The notes beneath the pieces are model-generated. The model saw nothing but the letters and a program-made list of their open reading frames with translations. It was not told the DNA's origin and ran no database searches. From Ananas comosus (Eukaryota; Streptophyta; Magnoliopsida; Poales; Bromeliaceae): a DNA stretch of 64,000 bases. Positions 42,163 through 52,305 of the stretch are shown in pieces (positions within the stretch are counted from its first letter, which is position 1; every line of letters begins with the position of its first letter). The position numbers were made by a program, and so were the translations under genes. The stretch spans positions 4,787,504 to 4,851,503 of the forward strand of contig NC_033622.1 of NCBI RefSeq assembly GCF_001540865.1, written 5' to 3'.

Positions 42163-44040
42163 TGTAGTATCCCTGGTATTCTGCAGTTGTGAGATTTCAG
42201 CATCTGAAGCTCATCGACATATCTGGAGAGTGTCAAGACAAGTCCGAATCGTTTTGGCGTGAAATAGACGCAAAACGGATTCAGTGTGACGTGAGAGCAG
42301 GAATTTAGCATTTAAAATCTGCAAATTGCAGGTTTACTGCATTGCGTACCGGTACTACCCAGGGGCGTACCGGTTCCCCATCGTAATCCGCGAATTGCTG
42401 CTCTCGGGTTGCGAAGGCTGATGCAGGGTACCGGTACGGCATTGGCCTGGTACCGGTACTTCAGGGTAGGTAAGGGGCTGTTTGGTCTTTTGCTACCTCG
42501 TTGTTATCACCCTTATCCCCTACCTCTTCTTATACGTGTAGAGAGGTAGAGAAGGGATTTTTTTCTGCTGTGCTCTCTCTCTCTCTAGTCCTTGACCGTG
42601 AGCAAGGTGGAGACCTCGGATGGAATTCGGATCGACGTCGACGTTGCGCCGAGAAGCCGTCCGAGCGTGCGTACGTCGTTGTAGTACCGATTGGAGACCG
42701 GGCGAGCGCGTGGTTCCTCTTCTTCTAACTTCTCGCCGTCGTGGATTAGTATTTCGATGTGGGTTAATGTTTACCGAAATCGATGGATTTCCTCCTAAGC
42801 CGGAGTTGACAGCATGTGTATTTAGCTTCATATACCATGTTAGTAGCTCAATTCGTAGATTTGCATTGTTCTTAAATGAAATCTGAATTGGAGCTTTATA
42901 TGCTAGTTTTATTATACATATTGAACTTGGATTTGACTTAGGAGAAAACTGTCGGTTCTACACTGTCATTTTCTGAAACTACCAGATTTAGCTTTAGGAG
43001 CTGTAGTTTGTTTGTATTGCCGCAGTTTGTAGGCAGTGGATATCCAGAATAGTGTAGAATGAATTTACGCTCGTGCTGGGATACCGAGTTTATTTTTATA
43101 GTAGTGTTTAGACCGTTCCGGATTGTTGGGTGCCGTTGTGGTTGACGGTGGACCTAGATTGCTGTTTTTGCATCAGATTGTGCCGAGGGTATGTTTATTA
43201 TGGTTGTTAGACCAGTTAGACCCTTCTGCTTTAATTATAGCCTGTGAGAACCTGATTGAGCTCGTCAGAGACATGCTTGCATACTCGGTTGGGTAGCGCC
43301 CACGAGTGCCACTCCGGAGTCAGGCCTAGTGCTTTTGCGTTGATGTCGTTGCGTCCTGGTTGGACTTGTTCTCCACTGACGACCGAGCGTGGTGGTAGTT
43401 AGTGTAGTTTCGACAGGCGGGACGGGTGTGTTCACGGTCCCTAGTGAGATTGGGTCAGAGATTGCATCTTCTACAGATAGTTAGTGTTGAATCGTAATAG
43501 TATAGTGGCATATAGCTGTAGATTTGTTCCAGCTTCCTGTACTATTTTGAGTATACTTCTATAGACTTAGTGGGTGAGCCGTTGAGGTCAGTAGCGGTAT
43601 CCACTGATGACTACTTCTTTTTCCAGTAGTTCTCACACCCAGTTGTTGAATCCTTTTTGCAGAGCCTTTTTCTTCCGCTGCTGCTGTTGCGGATACAGAT
43701 CGTGGAAAGGAAATTGCGAGTTAGATCCCTTCTCGTTTTGCTGCTGATCTAGAGATTTACCAGCTACAGGTAGTGTTAGTTTTTGGTTCTTATACACATT
43801 GATGTTAGATCCTCGCTGGAGCGAGTGTTGTGTATCTGGAGACTATGTATGTATAAAGAATCTGATGTTATATATATATATATATATATGTTTTTCAGTT
43901 TAGCAGCTCTATACTACTAGTTGTATTTTTGTATGATTATAAGTACAGGTACAACTATCGCTTCATATACAGGAGAAATTCCTTTGTATACGGCAGATTT
44001 GTCAACGTGCCCGAGGAAACGATTAATCCGGGGCGTGACA
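42163..44040 (+). mobile_element. 5' LTR of the Tekay-like element
   Basis: It starts TGTAGTATCCCTGG (compare TGTAGTGTTCCGGAGG of the 18931 family) and ends GGGGCGTGACA; 1,878 bp. U3 has ACCGGT palindromes (42342-42462). A weak TATA-like TCTTATACG lies near 42528, followed by a CT-rich leader at 42560-42590. CTCCGGAG is at 43312-43319, the hairpin near 43606-43640, and the PBS follows 8 bp after the end. Confidence 0.82.
42342..42462. repeat. GTACCGGTAC palindrome array in U3
   Basis: GCGTACCGGTACT, GCGTACCGGTTCC, GGTACCGGTACGG and GGTACCGGTACTT occur within about 120 bp, at the position where other LTRs of the superfamily carry different palindromes. Confidence 0.88.
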
Positions 44041-44048
44041 GATTAAGT

Positions 44049-44059
44049 TGGTATCAGAG
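44049..44059 (+). other. Primer-binding site, initiator tRNA-Met type
   Basis: TGGTATCAGAG eight bases after the 5' LTR end. Confidence 0.88.
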
Positions 44060-44345
44060 TTTAGCATTAGGTTGTTGGGACCTAGGAATCCTAAATTTGG
44101 CAAACCTTAGGAAGGCAAGACGCGAGAGGCGTGATTTATCGCGAAAGTCAGCGATTGAACTGTTTTAACTTCTCCTAGAGTGGAGTGAGTAATCGAAGGA
44201 GTGTCTGTTTCGGCCAAGAAAAATTATGTCGGCTGCAGAAGGCATAATTTTGAGGAGAAATAGGGTCCGCCTTCTAGACTTTCGCTTCATTGGGTCGAGA
44301 GTGATTGTGTTTTGTATCTGATCCTTATTTTGTTTTCTTACAGCT

Positions 44346-45490
44346 ATGTATCGATGCCGAGGCCGACCGCCAACCCGGGATCGTGCCGCACCCCCTGAGA
44401 TGCCGAAGCAGGCAGGGCTGAGTGCATCCTTGGATCTGAGAGAGCAGTTAGCTGCCCGGACGGAGACGACGAGACAGCGGGGACATTGTTATAGATGATG
44501 TGTGAGACATTAGCTCTGCAGCAGAGAACAACACCGAGAGTACCAGAGCAGTCAGCTCCACCCCCGACTACTCCTGAGGCCGCACCAGCCGTAGCTGTAC
44601 CCCCACTAGCGATAGTTCCTACAGCGCGAGTTACATTCTTTGGAGAGGTGTCGCAGATGTCAGAGGCCGAGCAGGAGCAGATGACTGAAAGGTTTGCTCG
44701 TTTTCACCATTTTGATCCGCCAACCTTTGACGGTAGCTACACGGAGCCCTGAGTTGTAGAGGGCTGGGTGAGCGCGATGGAGAAGCTATTTGTGGATCTA
44801 TTTATACTAGAGAGGGATCATGTACACTTGGGAGTGCACTGCTTGGCTGGGGATGCGCATTCTTGGTGGAGGAGGCTGAGGCGTGACCGAGGGTTGGTAG
44901 CATTGCAGATAAGGTGGGATGAGCTCTACGGAATGCTGTACGGGGCGTATTTCCTAAACAGCGTGAAGCAGAAACTTGAAGAGGATCTGAAGAAGCTGCA
45001 ACAGGGGGAACGATCAGTTCAGGAGTACACCCGCGAGTTTACTCGGCTCCTGAACTATGTTTCATTTGTAGCGAGAGACGAGGCCTACCGAATATATCTG
45101 TTTGAGCGAGGCTTGAGGCCAGAGATCTTCAGGTTGGTATAGGCGCGGAGGTTGAGGACCTTGGATGCGTCTATTGAGCAGGCTCTATGGGTGGAGAGAG
45201 GTGATGTATCGATCCGCGAGCGGGCGCAGGTACAGGTGCCGGGGCAGAGTGAGGATAGGAAGCGCCCGGTTCCAGATGACGGAGGACAGTTGAGCAGCAG
45301 GCTTCCGCCGAGGCCTCCACGATCACGCTCCCAGGGTCGTGGGTCTTCGGGGCGTTAGCGTTCTCGGGGACCTCGTTAGCAGAGGCAGTCACAGGGGACG
45401 CCACAGTGTGTGATTTGTGGGGGACCGCACTGGCCTCGACAGTGTAAGTAGAGAGAGGGCCGATGCTATGGATGTGAACAGCCAGGGCAT
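44346..45490 (+). pseudogene. Tekay-like gag with zinc knuckle (broken)
   Basis: The start codon at 44346 follows TTTTCTTACAG-CT, an acceptor-like site also present before the other two gags. Compared with the minus-strand copy (17324-18404), a one-base loss and a TAG occur at about 44480-44495, a TGA at 44750-44752, and TAG codons at 45140, 45356 and 45377. The gag core VSAMEKLFVDLFILERD and HCLAGDAHSWWRRL is clear from 44765. The zinc knuckle near 45460-45500 is CYGCEQPGHMRAAY: the last cysteine has become tyrosine. Gag packages element RNA in relatives; this copy cannot make it. Confidence 0.88.
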
Positions 45491-46148
45491 ATGAGGGCAG
45501 CTTATCCCCGAGCAGCATCTACAGCACCATCGACGGCGTCAGCACAGCTGGCACCTCAGCAGTCTTACAGAGCAGCACCGAGTTACCGCCAGGAGGATAG
45601 AGCGTCTGTGCCGCTGCAGGGTGAGCGGTTACTGCAGGCCCCGAGTGGCAGGATTTATGCAGCCCAGGTGGAGGACTCTACGGCAGCCGACAAGGTGGTG
45701 GCAGGTATTATTTTGATTTCTGGTATTCGAGCTCGTACCTTATTTGATACTGATGCATTGCATTCTTTTGTTAGCCGAGCATTTGCATTGTTGCATGGTC
45801 TAGAGGTAGGGCCGTTGTTGCATGCACGAGAGGTGCAGATTCCCGACCATACTTTGCAGGTGGTAAAGTAATGTTGGTCATGTCCGGTGCAGTTGGGCTC
45901 GTGGATTATGCCTGTAGACCTGTTGGTCTTAGGGCAGCTGCAGGACTTTGATGTTGTGCTTGGCATAGATTGGTTGGCGCGGTACTATGCTACGATCGAC
46001 TGTGGAGTGAGGATTGTGACGTTCCGCAAGGCAGGCCAGGAGGAGTTCACGTACAGAGGTTGCAGGAGTACGTTGTTTGCTACTTAGATTTCGTCGGCGA
46101 GGGCTCGACAGCTGATGAGTAGGTTGTATCGCTTTTCTGGCGACTGTT
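45491..46148 (+). pseudogene. Tekay-like aspartic protease (inactive)
   Basis: The protease is identified by TLFDTDALHSFVSRAF at about 45738-45785 and VLGIDWLARY near 45956. The catalytic DTGAS is DTDAL here, so it could not work even if expressed. A TAA at 45869-45871 and a TAG at 46085-46087 interrupt it. Confidence 0.85.
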
Positions 46149-47069
46149 GTGGAGGTGCCTACGGCTGCGCAGGGACTCGAGGATATTCCTATAGTCCGCA
46201 AGTTTTCGGATGTTTTTCCCCCAGAGTTGACGACTATGCCGCCGGATAGAGAGATCGAGTTTGTGATTGATATAGTTTATGGAACTGCACCAATCTCGAA
46301 GGCACTCTACCGGATGACACTGACAGAGCTGAGAGAACTAAAGGCGCAGCTTCAGGATCTGATGGATAAGGGGTATGTGAGACCCAGTGTATCGCTTTGG
46401 GGAGCGCCGGTGTTATTTGTAAAGAAGAAGGATGGTTCATTCAGATTGTGTGTGGATTATCGAGAGCTGAATAAAGTGACCATTAAGAATAAGTTTTCTT
46501 TACCGTGCATCGATGATCTGTTTGATCAGCTGCAAGGATCTTGTGTCTTTTCGAATATTGATCTTTAGTTAGGTTACCACCAGTTGAGGGTGAGGGCCGA
46601 GGATGTTCCCAAGACGGCTTTTCGGACTCGGTACGAGCATTATGAGTTCACTGTGATGTATTTTGGATTGACGAATGCTCCTGCCGCATTTATGGATATG
46701 ATGAATAGAGTATTCAAGCCATTATTGGATAGATTTGGAGTGATTTTCATTGATGATATCTTGATATACTCCCGTAGTGATGCCCAGCATGAGGAGCATT
46801 TGAGGATTGTGCTACAACTTCTGAGAGAGAAGAAGTTGTATGCTAAACTGAAGAAGTGTGAGTTCTGGCTTCAGAAAGTTTCTTTCTTGGGCCATGTGAT
46901 TTCTACAGTTGGCGTAGCAGTGGACCCGAAGAAGATTAATGCTATTCGGGATTGGCCCAGACCGACGACGGTTACCGAGGTGAGGAGTTTCCTTGGATTG
47001 GCAGGATATTACCGTCGGTTTGTGGAAGGCTTTGCGAAGCTTTCCACTCCCCTCACTCGATTGACTTGA
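46149..47069 (+). pseudogene. Tekay-like reverse transcriptase (one stop in the palm domain)
   Basis: Motifs in order: [35 protein letters not shown] (then TAG at 46566-46568), [25 protein letters not shown] with both catalytic aspartates, GHVIS and [14 protein letters not shown]. The frame ends with TGA at 47067-47069. Except for the two stops the domain is well preserved, so inactivation was fairly recent or the stops accumulated mainly at a few codon types. Confidence 0.9.
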
Positions 47070-47588
47070 AAGGGAATTATGTTCATCTGGAGTGGGGATT
47101 GTCAGAGGAGCTTCGATGAGTTGAGACAGAGGTTGATGTCGACTCCTATCCTTGCCCTTCCGGTGATGGGGGAAGGATTTGTGATTTACAGTGATGCCTC
47201 GCAAAGTGGTTTGGGTTGTGTGCTGATGCAGTATAGTAGGGTAATTGCTTATGCTTTCCGGCAATTGAAGGATTACGAGAAGAATTACCCTGCGCATGAT
47301 TTGGAGCTTGCCGCAGTGGTCTTTGCTTTGAAGTTGTGGCGATATTACTTTTATGGCGAACACTGCGAGATTTTCACGGATCATAAAAGTCTCAAGTATC
47401 TGTTTATCCAAAAGGAGTTGAACCTGAAGCAACGCCGGTGGTTGGAGTTGTTGAAGGACTATGATATTAGTATTCAGTATCACCCCGGCAAGGCAAATGT
47501 GGTGGCAGATGCGTTGAGCAGGAAGGCAGTGCAGAGCTTGAGCATGTTGATTACTCAGCAGAGGCCGTTACTTGAGGAGCTGTAGCGG
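47070..47588 (+). pseudogene. Tekay-like RNase H
   Basis: An intact stretch of 168 residues from 47079: [37 protein letters not shown] and [18 protein letters not shown]. It ends at TAG 47583-47585. It degrades the RNA strand during reverse transcription in active relatives. Confidence 0.9.
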
Positions 47589-49031
47589 TTGAGGCTCAAG
47601 ATAGTGTCCCCTGGGTCTACTGCAAGACTGATGTCTATGGTCTTGCAGCCCACTCTGTTGGATAGGATCAGGGAGAAACAGAGTGGAGACCCTCATTTGG
47701 TGAGGATTCGAGAGCAGTTAGAGAGGGGACAGGCAGAGGCTTTTTTTTATGGACAGTTCGGGAGTACTGCGGTACAGGGACCGACTGTGTGTGCCTATGA
47801 ATTCAGAGATCCGAGAGGAGATTTTGAGAGTCCATTACTCACCTTATATGGTTCACCCCGGTGGAATTAAGATGTATAAGGACTTGAAGACACACTTTTA
47901 GTAGAATGGAATGAAGAGAAAATTGGCAGATATGTAGCTCAATGTCTGACTTGCCAACAGGTAAAGGCAGAGCATTAGGTACCTGCTGGCAAGTTTCAGA
48001 GTCTGCTAGTGCCCGAATGGAAATGGGAACAGATCATGATGGACTTTGTCGTGGGGTTACCGAGAGCACAGGGTGGTTTCGATGCTATTTCGGTGATAGT
48101 GGACAGACTGACTAAGTCTGCTCACTTCTTACCAGTACGGACCACCTGGTCTAGGGAGAGGCTCGCTCAATTATATTTGGATGAGATTGTGAGATTGCAT
48201 GGTGTGCCGATTTCGATAGTATCAGACCGAGACCCGAGATTTGTTTTGCATTTTTGGAGGAGTCTTCAGACAGCCTTGGGTACACAGTTATATTTCAGCA
48301 CAGCATTTCACCCACAGACGGATGGTCAGTCAGAGAGAACCATTCAGACTCTGGAGGACATGCTGAGAGCATGTGTCCTGGACTTTGGAGGAGGGTGACA
48401 TCGACATTTGAGACTGGCTGAGTTTGCGTACAACAACAGCTATCAAACAAGCATTCAGATGGCTTCGTTTGAAGCGTTGTATGGATGCAGGTGTCGATCC
48501 CCTTTGCATTGGAGTGATGTGGGTGAAAGGAAGACCATGGGGCCTGAGATTCTAATAGAGGTTGAGGAAAAGGTTAAAGCTGTACGACGACATCTTTTGA
48601 CAGCACAGAGTCGGCAGAGGAGTTACGCCGATACCGGGAGACGAGACTTAGAGTTCTAGGTTGGAAATCATGTGTTTTTGAAAGTCTCATCGTCTAGATG
48701 GATACGCAGATTCGGAGTGCGTGGAAAGCTCAGTCCACGTTTTGTAGGCCCTTTTGAGATGTTGGAGCGAGTTGGACCAGTTTGTTGCAGGATTGCTCTA
48801 CCCCCACGACTGGCCGATATTCATAATGTTTTCCATGTCTGGGCATTGAGGAGATACGTATTCGACCCCTCATACGTGATCGACTTCACTCCGCTAGAGC
48901 TTGGCGAGGATTTGAGATATGAGGTACGACCGGTGCGAATTTTGGTTCGTGAGACGAAAGAATTACGCAGACGGGTCATTCCTTATGTAAAAATACAGTG
49001 GAGTCATCACGAAGAGCGTGAGGCGACGTAG
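47589..49031 (+). pseudogene. Tekay-like integrase with chromodomain-like C-terminus (broken)
   Basis: The N-terminal linker (47589-47870) and HHCC zinc module (HPGGIKMYKDL ... CLTCQQVKAE) run across a frame change at about 47860 and two adjacent TAG codons near 47899. The core has the D-D-E set: [29 protein letters not shown] and an E in [16 protein letters not shown]. Stops follow at 48396 (TGA), 48657 (TAG) and 49029 (TAG). The GPF/Y-type module (GKLSPRFVGPFEMLERVGP) and the HNVFHVWALRRY motif precede a chromodomain-like tail, PVRILVRETKELRRRVIPYV and VKIQWSHHEEREAT. That tail is what places the element among chromoviruses, best Tekay/Del. Confidence 0.88.
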
Positions 49032-49120
49032 GAGCCGGAGATGGTGATGCAGGAATCCTACCCTTACTTATTCAATGCTTAGGATTAGGTATGCGTTAAG
49101 TTTCAAGGACGAAACTTTTT

Positions 49121-49134
49121 GTAGTAGGGGAGGA
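49121..49134 (+). other. Polypurine tract
   Basis: GTAGTAGGGGAGGA directly before TGTA (49135-49138), the first four bases expected of a 3' LTR. The LTR does not continue: from 49140 the sequence is a foreign minus-strand LTR end. Confidence 0.7.
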
Positions 49135-49139
49135 TGTAC

Positions 49140-49261
49140 TGTCACGCTCCGAGACCGCTACCAATTTGGTCCGGTTCGGGCACGTCGAATAGACGCTGAA
49201 CGGACAGTACCTCCCCTGTCCGCCCAAGGCTCACAACAAGAATGTGTACAAGAATACGTGT
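49140..49261 (-). mobile_element. Minus-strand gypsy LTR end, 120-bp fragment
   Basis: TGTCACGCTCCGAGACCGCT and the mirrored U5 block (CCAATTTGGT, GAACGGACAG, CTCCCCTGTCC) match the reverse complement of the LTR end at 12921. It is cut at about 49261. Confidence 0.65.
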
Positions 49262-49881
49262 TGTAGTTGCTTTATTACTTATGCAGTTCATGCTAAGTAG
49301 AGATATCATGATAGAATAGTACTCATGGTTATATACTTGTTCATTATTTCGCTTTCGTTTATACTTGTACTGACCCTCTTTTGTAGCTTTTGGGCCTAGT
49401 GGCGCATTTCACTGAAGTCAGTAATTGCCCACTGGGAACTATTATTTAATAGTTCTCACGCCCTCTGTTTTATGGTTTTATTTCAGAGCCTTCGGCACCG
49501 GCGGAGGCACGGGATCGCGGCAAGGGAGTCGCGCAGCTAGTTAGCGGGAAACTACTTTTGAGCTTAGGTGGTTTACTCTTTCTTTTATTGTATTAGGGAG
49601 AGAGAGAGATTTTGAGTACCATGTATAGAGAGACCACCTATGTACTTGTTTAGCTTTTGTATTGGGATTCCTATTGTTTTCACTTTATGTTTTTACTTAG
49701 TGGATTTACTTTTACATTCCTTACCCTTATTGTAGCTTCTAGATATAACTTGCTCTGATGCTTCTAGATGTTCTTTTTATTGCTTTATTTATCGTTTTGC
49801 TTAGACGCCTTATATGTTTTAGACATATGGCGGGTCTGGGTACGCGCCGGGTGGGCTTTCGCTGGGTCCCGGGGCATGACA
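49262..49881 (+). mobile_element. 3' part of a plus-strand gypsy LTR
   Basis: It aligns with 51410-52013: the phrase TGCTAAGTAGAGA, the hairpin at 49436-49455, the GGGCCTAGTGG phrase and the end GGGGCATGACA at 49881. Confidence 0.68.
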
Positions 49882-52013
49882 CCGGTCCCTCTGCCCGAAA
49901 ATTGCCCAGTCCTGGCAGTGCACAGGTTGCTTAGTTGAGGGGCTTTTCTGGATATTGTTACTTGAGCGGGGTTATTTGGCCTTTTCACTCCCTCTCTTCC
50001 TCATTTCTCTCCATCACACTCTCTCTTACACTCTAGAAAGAGAAGAAGAAGGAAAAGGAAGGAGGAGAAGAAGGAGGAGAGGAAGGAGAGCAAGCCAAGA
50101 GGACCTTGGACATCTTCCTTTCCCTCTTTTCTCACCATTGGAGGCTTGGAGTTTGTTGTTGGAGCTTTGTGGGGAAAGGACCTTCAACCCTAGAGCACTT
50201 TGAGCTTGGTTTGGAGCTTCTCTTGAGGTTGGTAGCATGTATTCCTCATTTGATGCATGTTTTTCTAGATTTTGTTAGATGAAACCCTAGAAATGAGATT
50301 TAGGGTTTATTTTTGGGGCTTTTTAATTATAAGCTTTTGGAGCTCTATTGATTGATTTAGAACCTTGGTATAGGTTGTTTTGGAAGGGATTTGGCTTCCA
50401 TTTGAAATTTTTTAGAGGATTTCTACGCTATAGGTGAGTTTTCTCCACCTTAGCTAGAGTTGGTTAATGTTTGAGCTTTGGGATGTTCGTAAGGTTCGTT
50501 TAACTCTTGTTCCTACATCTTTAGGGTGTTAGGAGACTAGTGGGCACCTTTGTCGGAGCAAACGAAGGATCGCAAGAGTTGTGGTGGGCTTGGCTTCATG
50601 AAATCAGGGCAAAACGGCCCCTATGTGTATTATACTTGTCGTAACGTCAATTTGATTGCATATTCATGCTAAATGGAATTTATGTAAATTTTAGAACACT
50701 TAAAATGCATGTGTTATGTATAATAGAAATTTCACTCTATATAGTGGAGCTATATGTGTAGGCTGCATGCATGTGGAAGTGTTTATCTTTGCGAGTTGAT
50801 TACATGTCTCGTGCGAGGAAAATGATCAGAATTATGTATTCATGAATATAATTATCATGTTTTGACTTAGTGAACAAAAGTGTCATGAAGGGGCACATGA
50901 ACCAGCAAACTGGAAAACTGCAATATAGAGATATAGTGATAGGCTATTGACATCTACTAGGCCCTTGAGACATTTGATACGTTCCATGTTTTAGACATGA
51001 TGACTTGAGACTTCAGACCTGAGACTTGAGACGGATCTTACGCTTGCTTGCCATTGTGCTCATTCACACATGCTTGTGAAGGCTGCTCCCTACAAGCCGG
51101 CACTCCGGAGATGGCCATCGCGATACATATTCACCGTGCGGGATTGGGCGCCGAAGTGGATTGCCGTGGGCAAGGCTCATTTTTAGAGTGGGGCTGTTGA
51201 CTACCACGGGACCATTAGGCTCGGCACCGGCCAGACAGCCTACGGGTGGGTCTACAGGTCAGACAGCCTTCGGGCGGGTCTTCCAAGATTTAACTTTAAA
51301 TAGTTAACATGATAAGTGAACATTGACTAGAATAGTAAACAATGACATTTTACTACTACATTGTGGATATTATGGTGATTGTATACTCGTGCATTTTCAT
51401 GATAAAATAGCTTTCTTACTTATGCAATTCCGTGCTAAGTAGAGACCTCATGTGGTAGCAAGTACTCATGTTTATTTACTTGTCGTATATATCGCTTTTG
51501 TTTATACTCGTACTTACCCTTTTTGTAGCTTTTGGGCCTAGTGGAGCTTTTCACTGAAGTCAGTAATTGCCCATTGGGAACTATTAATTAATAGTTCTCA
51601 CGCCCTCTATTTTATGGTTTTATTTCAGAGCCTTCGGCACCGGCGGAGGCATGGGATCGCAGCAAGGGTGTTGCCTAGCTAGATAGCGGGGAGCTGCTTG
51701 CTCTTAGGTAGTTACTCTTTTTTTGTGTTTTGGAGAGAGAGATTTTTGTATCATGTATAGAGACCACCTATGTACTCTTTTAGCGCTTGTTTTGGGATAT
51801 CTATTGTATTACTTATGACTTTTATTTAGTGGTTTTGGCTTCTTTCACCTATTCTTGCTGTAGAAATCTAGATGTACTTCGCTCTGATACTCCTAGATGT
51901 TCTTCTCTCATTACTTTATTTATCGCTTTGTTGTAGACGCCTTGTATATTTTAGACATTTGGCGGGTCTGGACACGCGCCTGGCGGGCTTTCGCTGGGCC
52001 CCGGGGCGTGGCA
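49882..52013 (+). mobile_element. Plus-strand gypsy LTR lacking its first part
   Basis: It begins inside a GACCGGTCCC palindrome and TTGCCCAGT...CTGGCAGT, i.e. in U3, continues through a CT/GA-rich leader (49985-50095), CTCCGGAG at 51103-51110 and the hairpin at 51578-51597, and ends CCGGGGCGTGGCA at 52013. The neighbouring LTR end at 49881 abuts its palindrome, as if inserted there. Confidence 0.65.
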
Positions 52014-52305
52014 GGTTGGCAATTCACCTCAAGTGTACTGGTACAACCATCAAGGTGTACCGGTACAAATCCTGTACCGGTACAACCATCAAGGCTGTAC
52101 CGGTACACAGCCTGACTGAGGCTAACCCGAGAGCAGGACCAACAATCCACCCTTTTGGATTTTGGTACTAAGTTTCAAACCTCAATTCTCGGGATATGAG
52201 CCATAGGTCGGAACACTGTCAACGACCCTCCAGAATATCTGGAAAAACTCATAACACTCATCAAACACTCGAACCTCGTAATTTGCAAAGGTCCAGTGTG
52301 TTACA
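52014..52305 (-). mobile_element. Start (U3) of a minus-strand gypsy LTR
   Basis: The minus-strand start is TGTAACACACTGGACC at 52305, near-identical over 40 bp to the start at 8462. U3 ends with ACCGGT palindromes at 52030-52110 and is cut at 52014. Confidence 0.68.
52030..52110. repeat. TGTACCGGTACA palindrome array in U3
   Basis: Four copies (TGTACTGGTACAA, TGTACCGGTACAAA, TGTACCGGTACAACC, TGTACCGGTACACA), with the phrase ACCATCAAGG between them. Confidence 0.9.
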
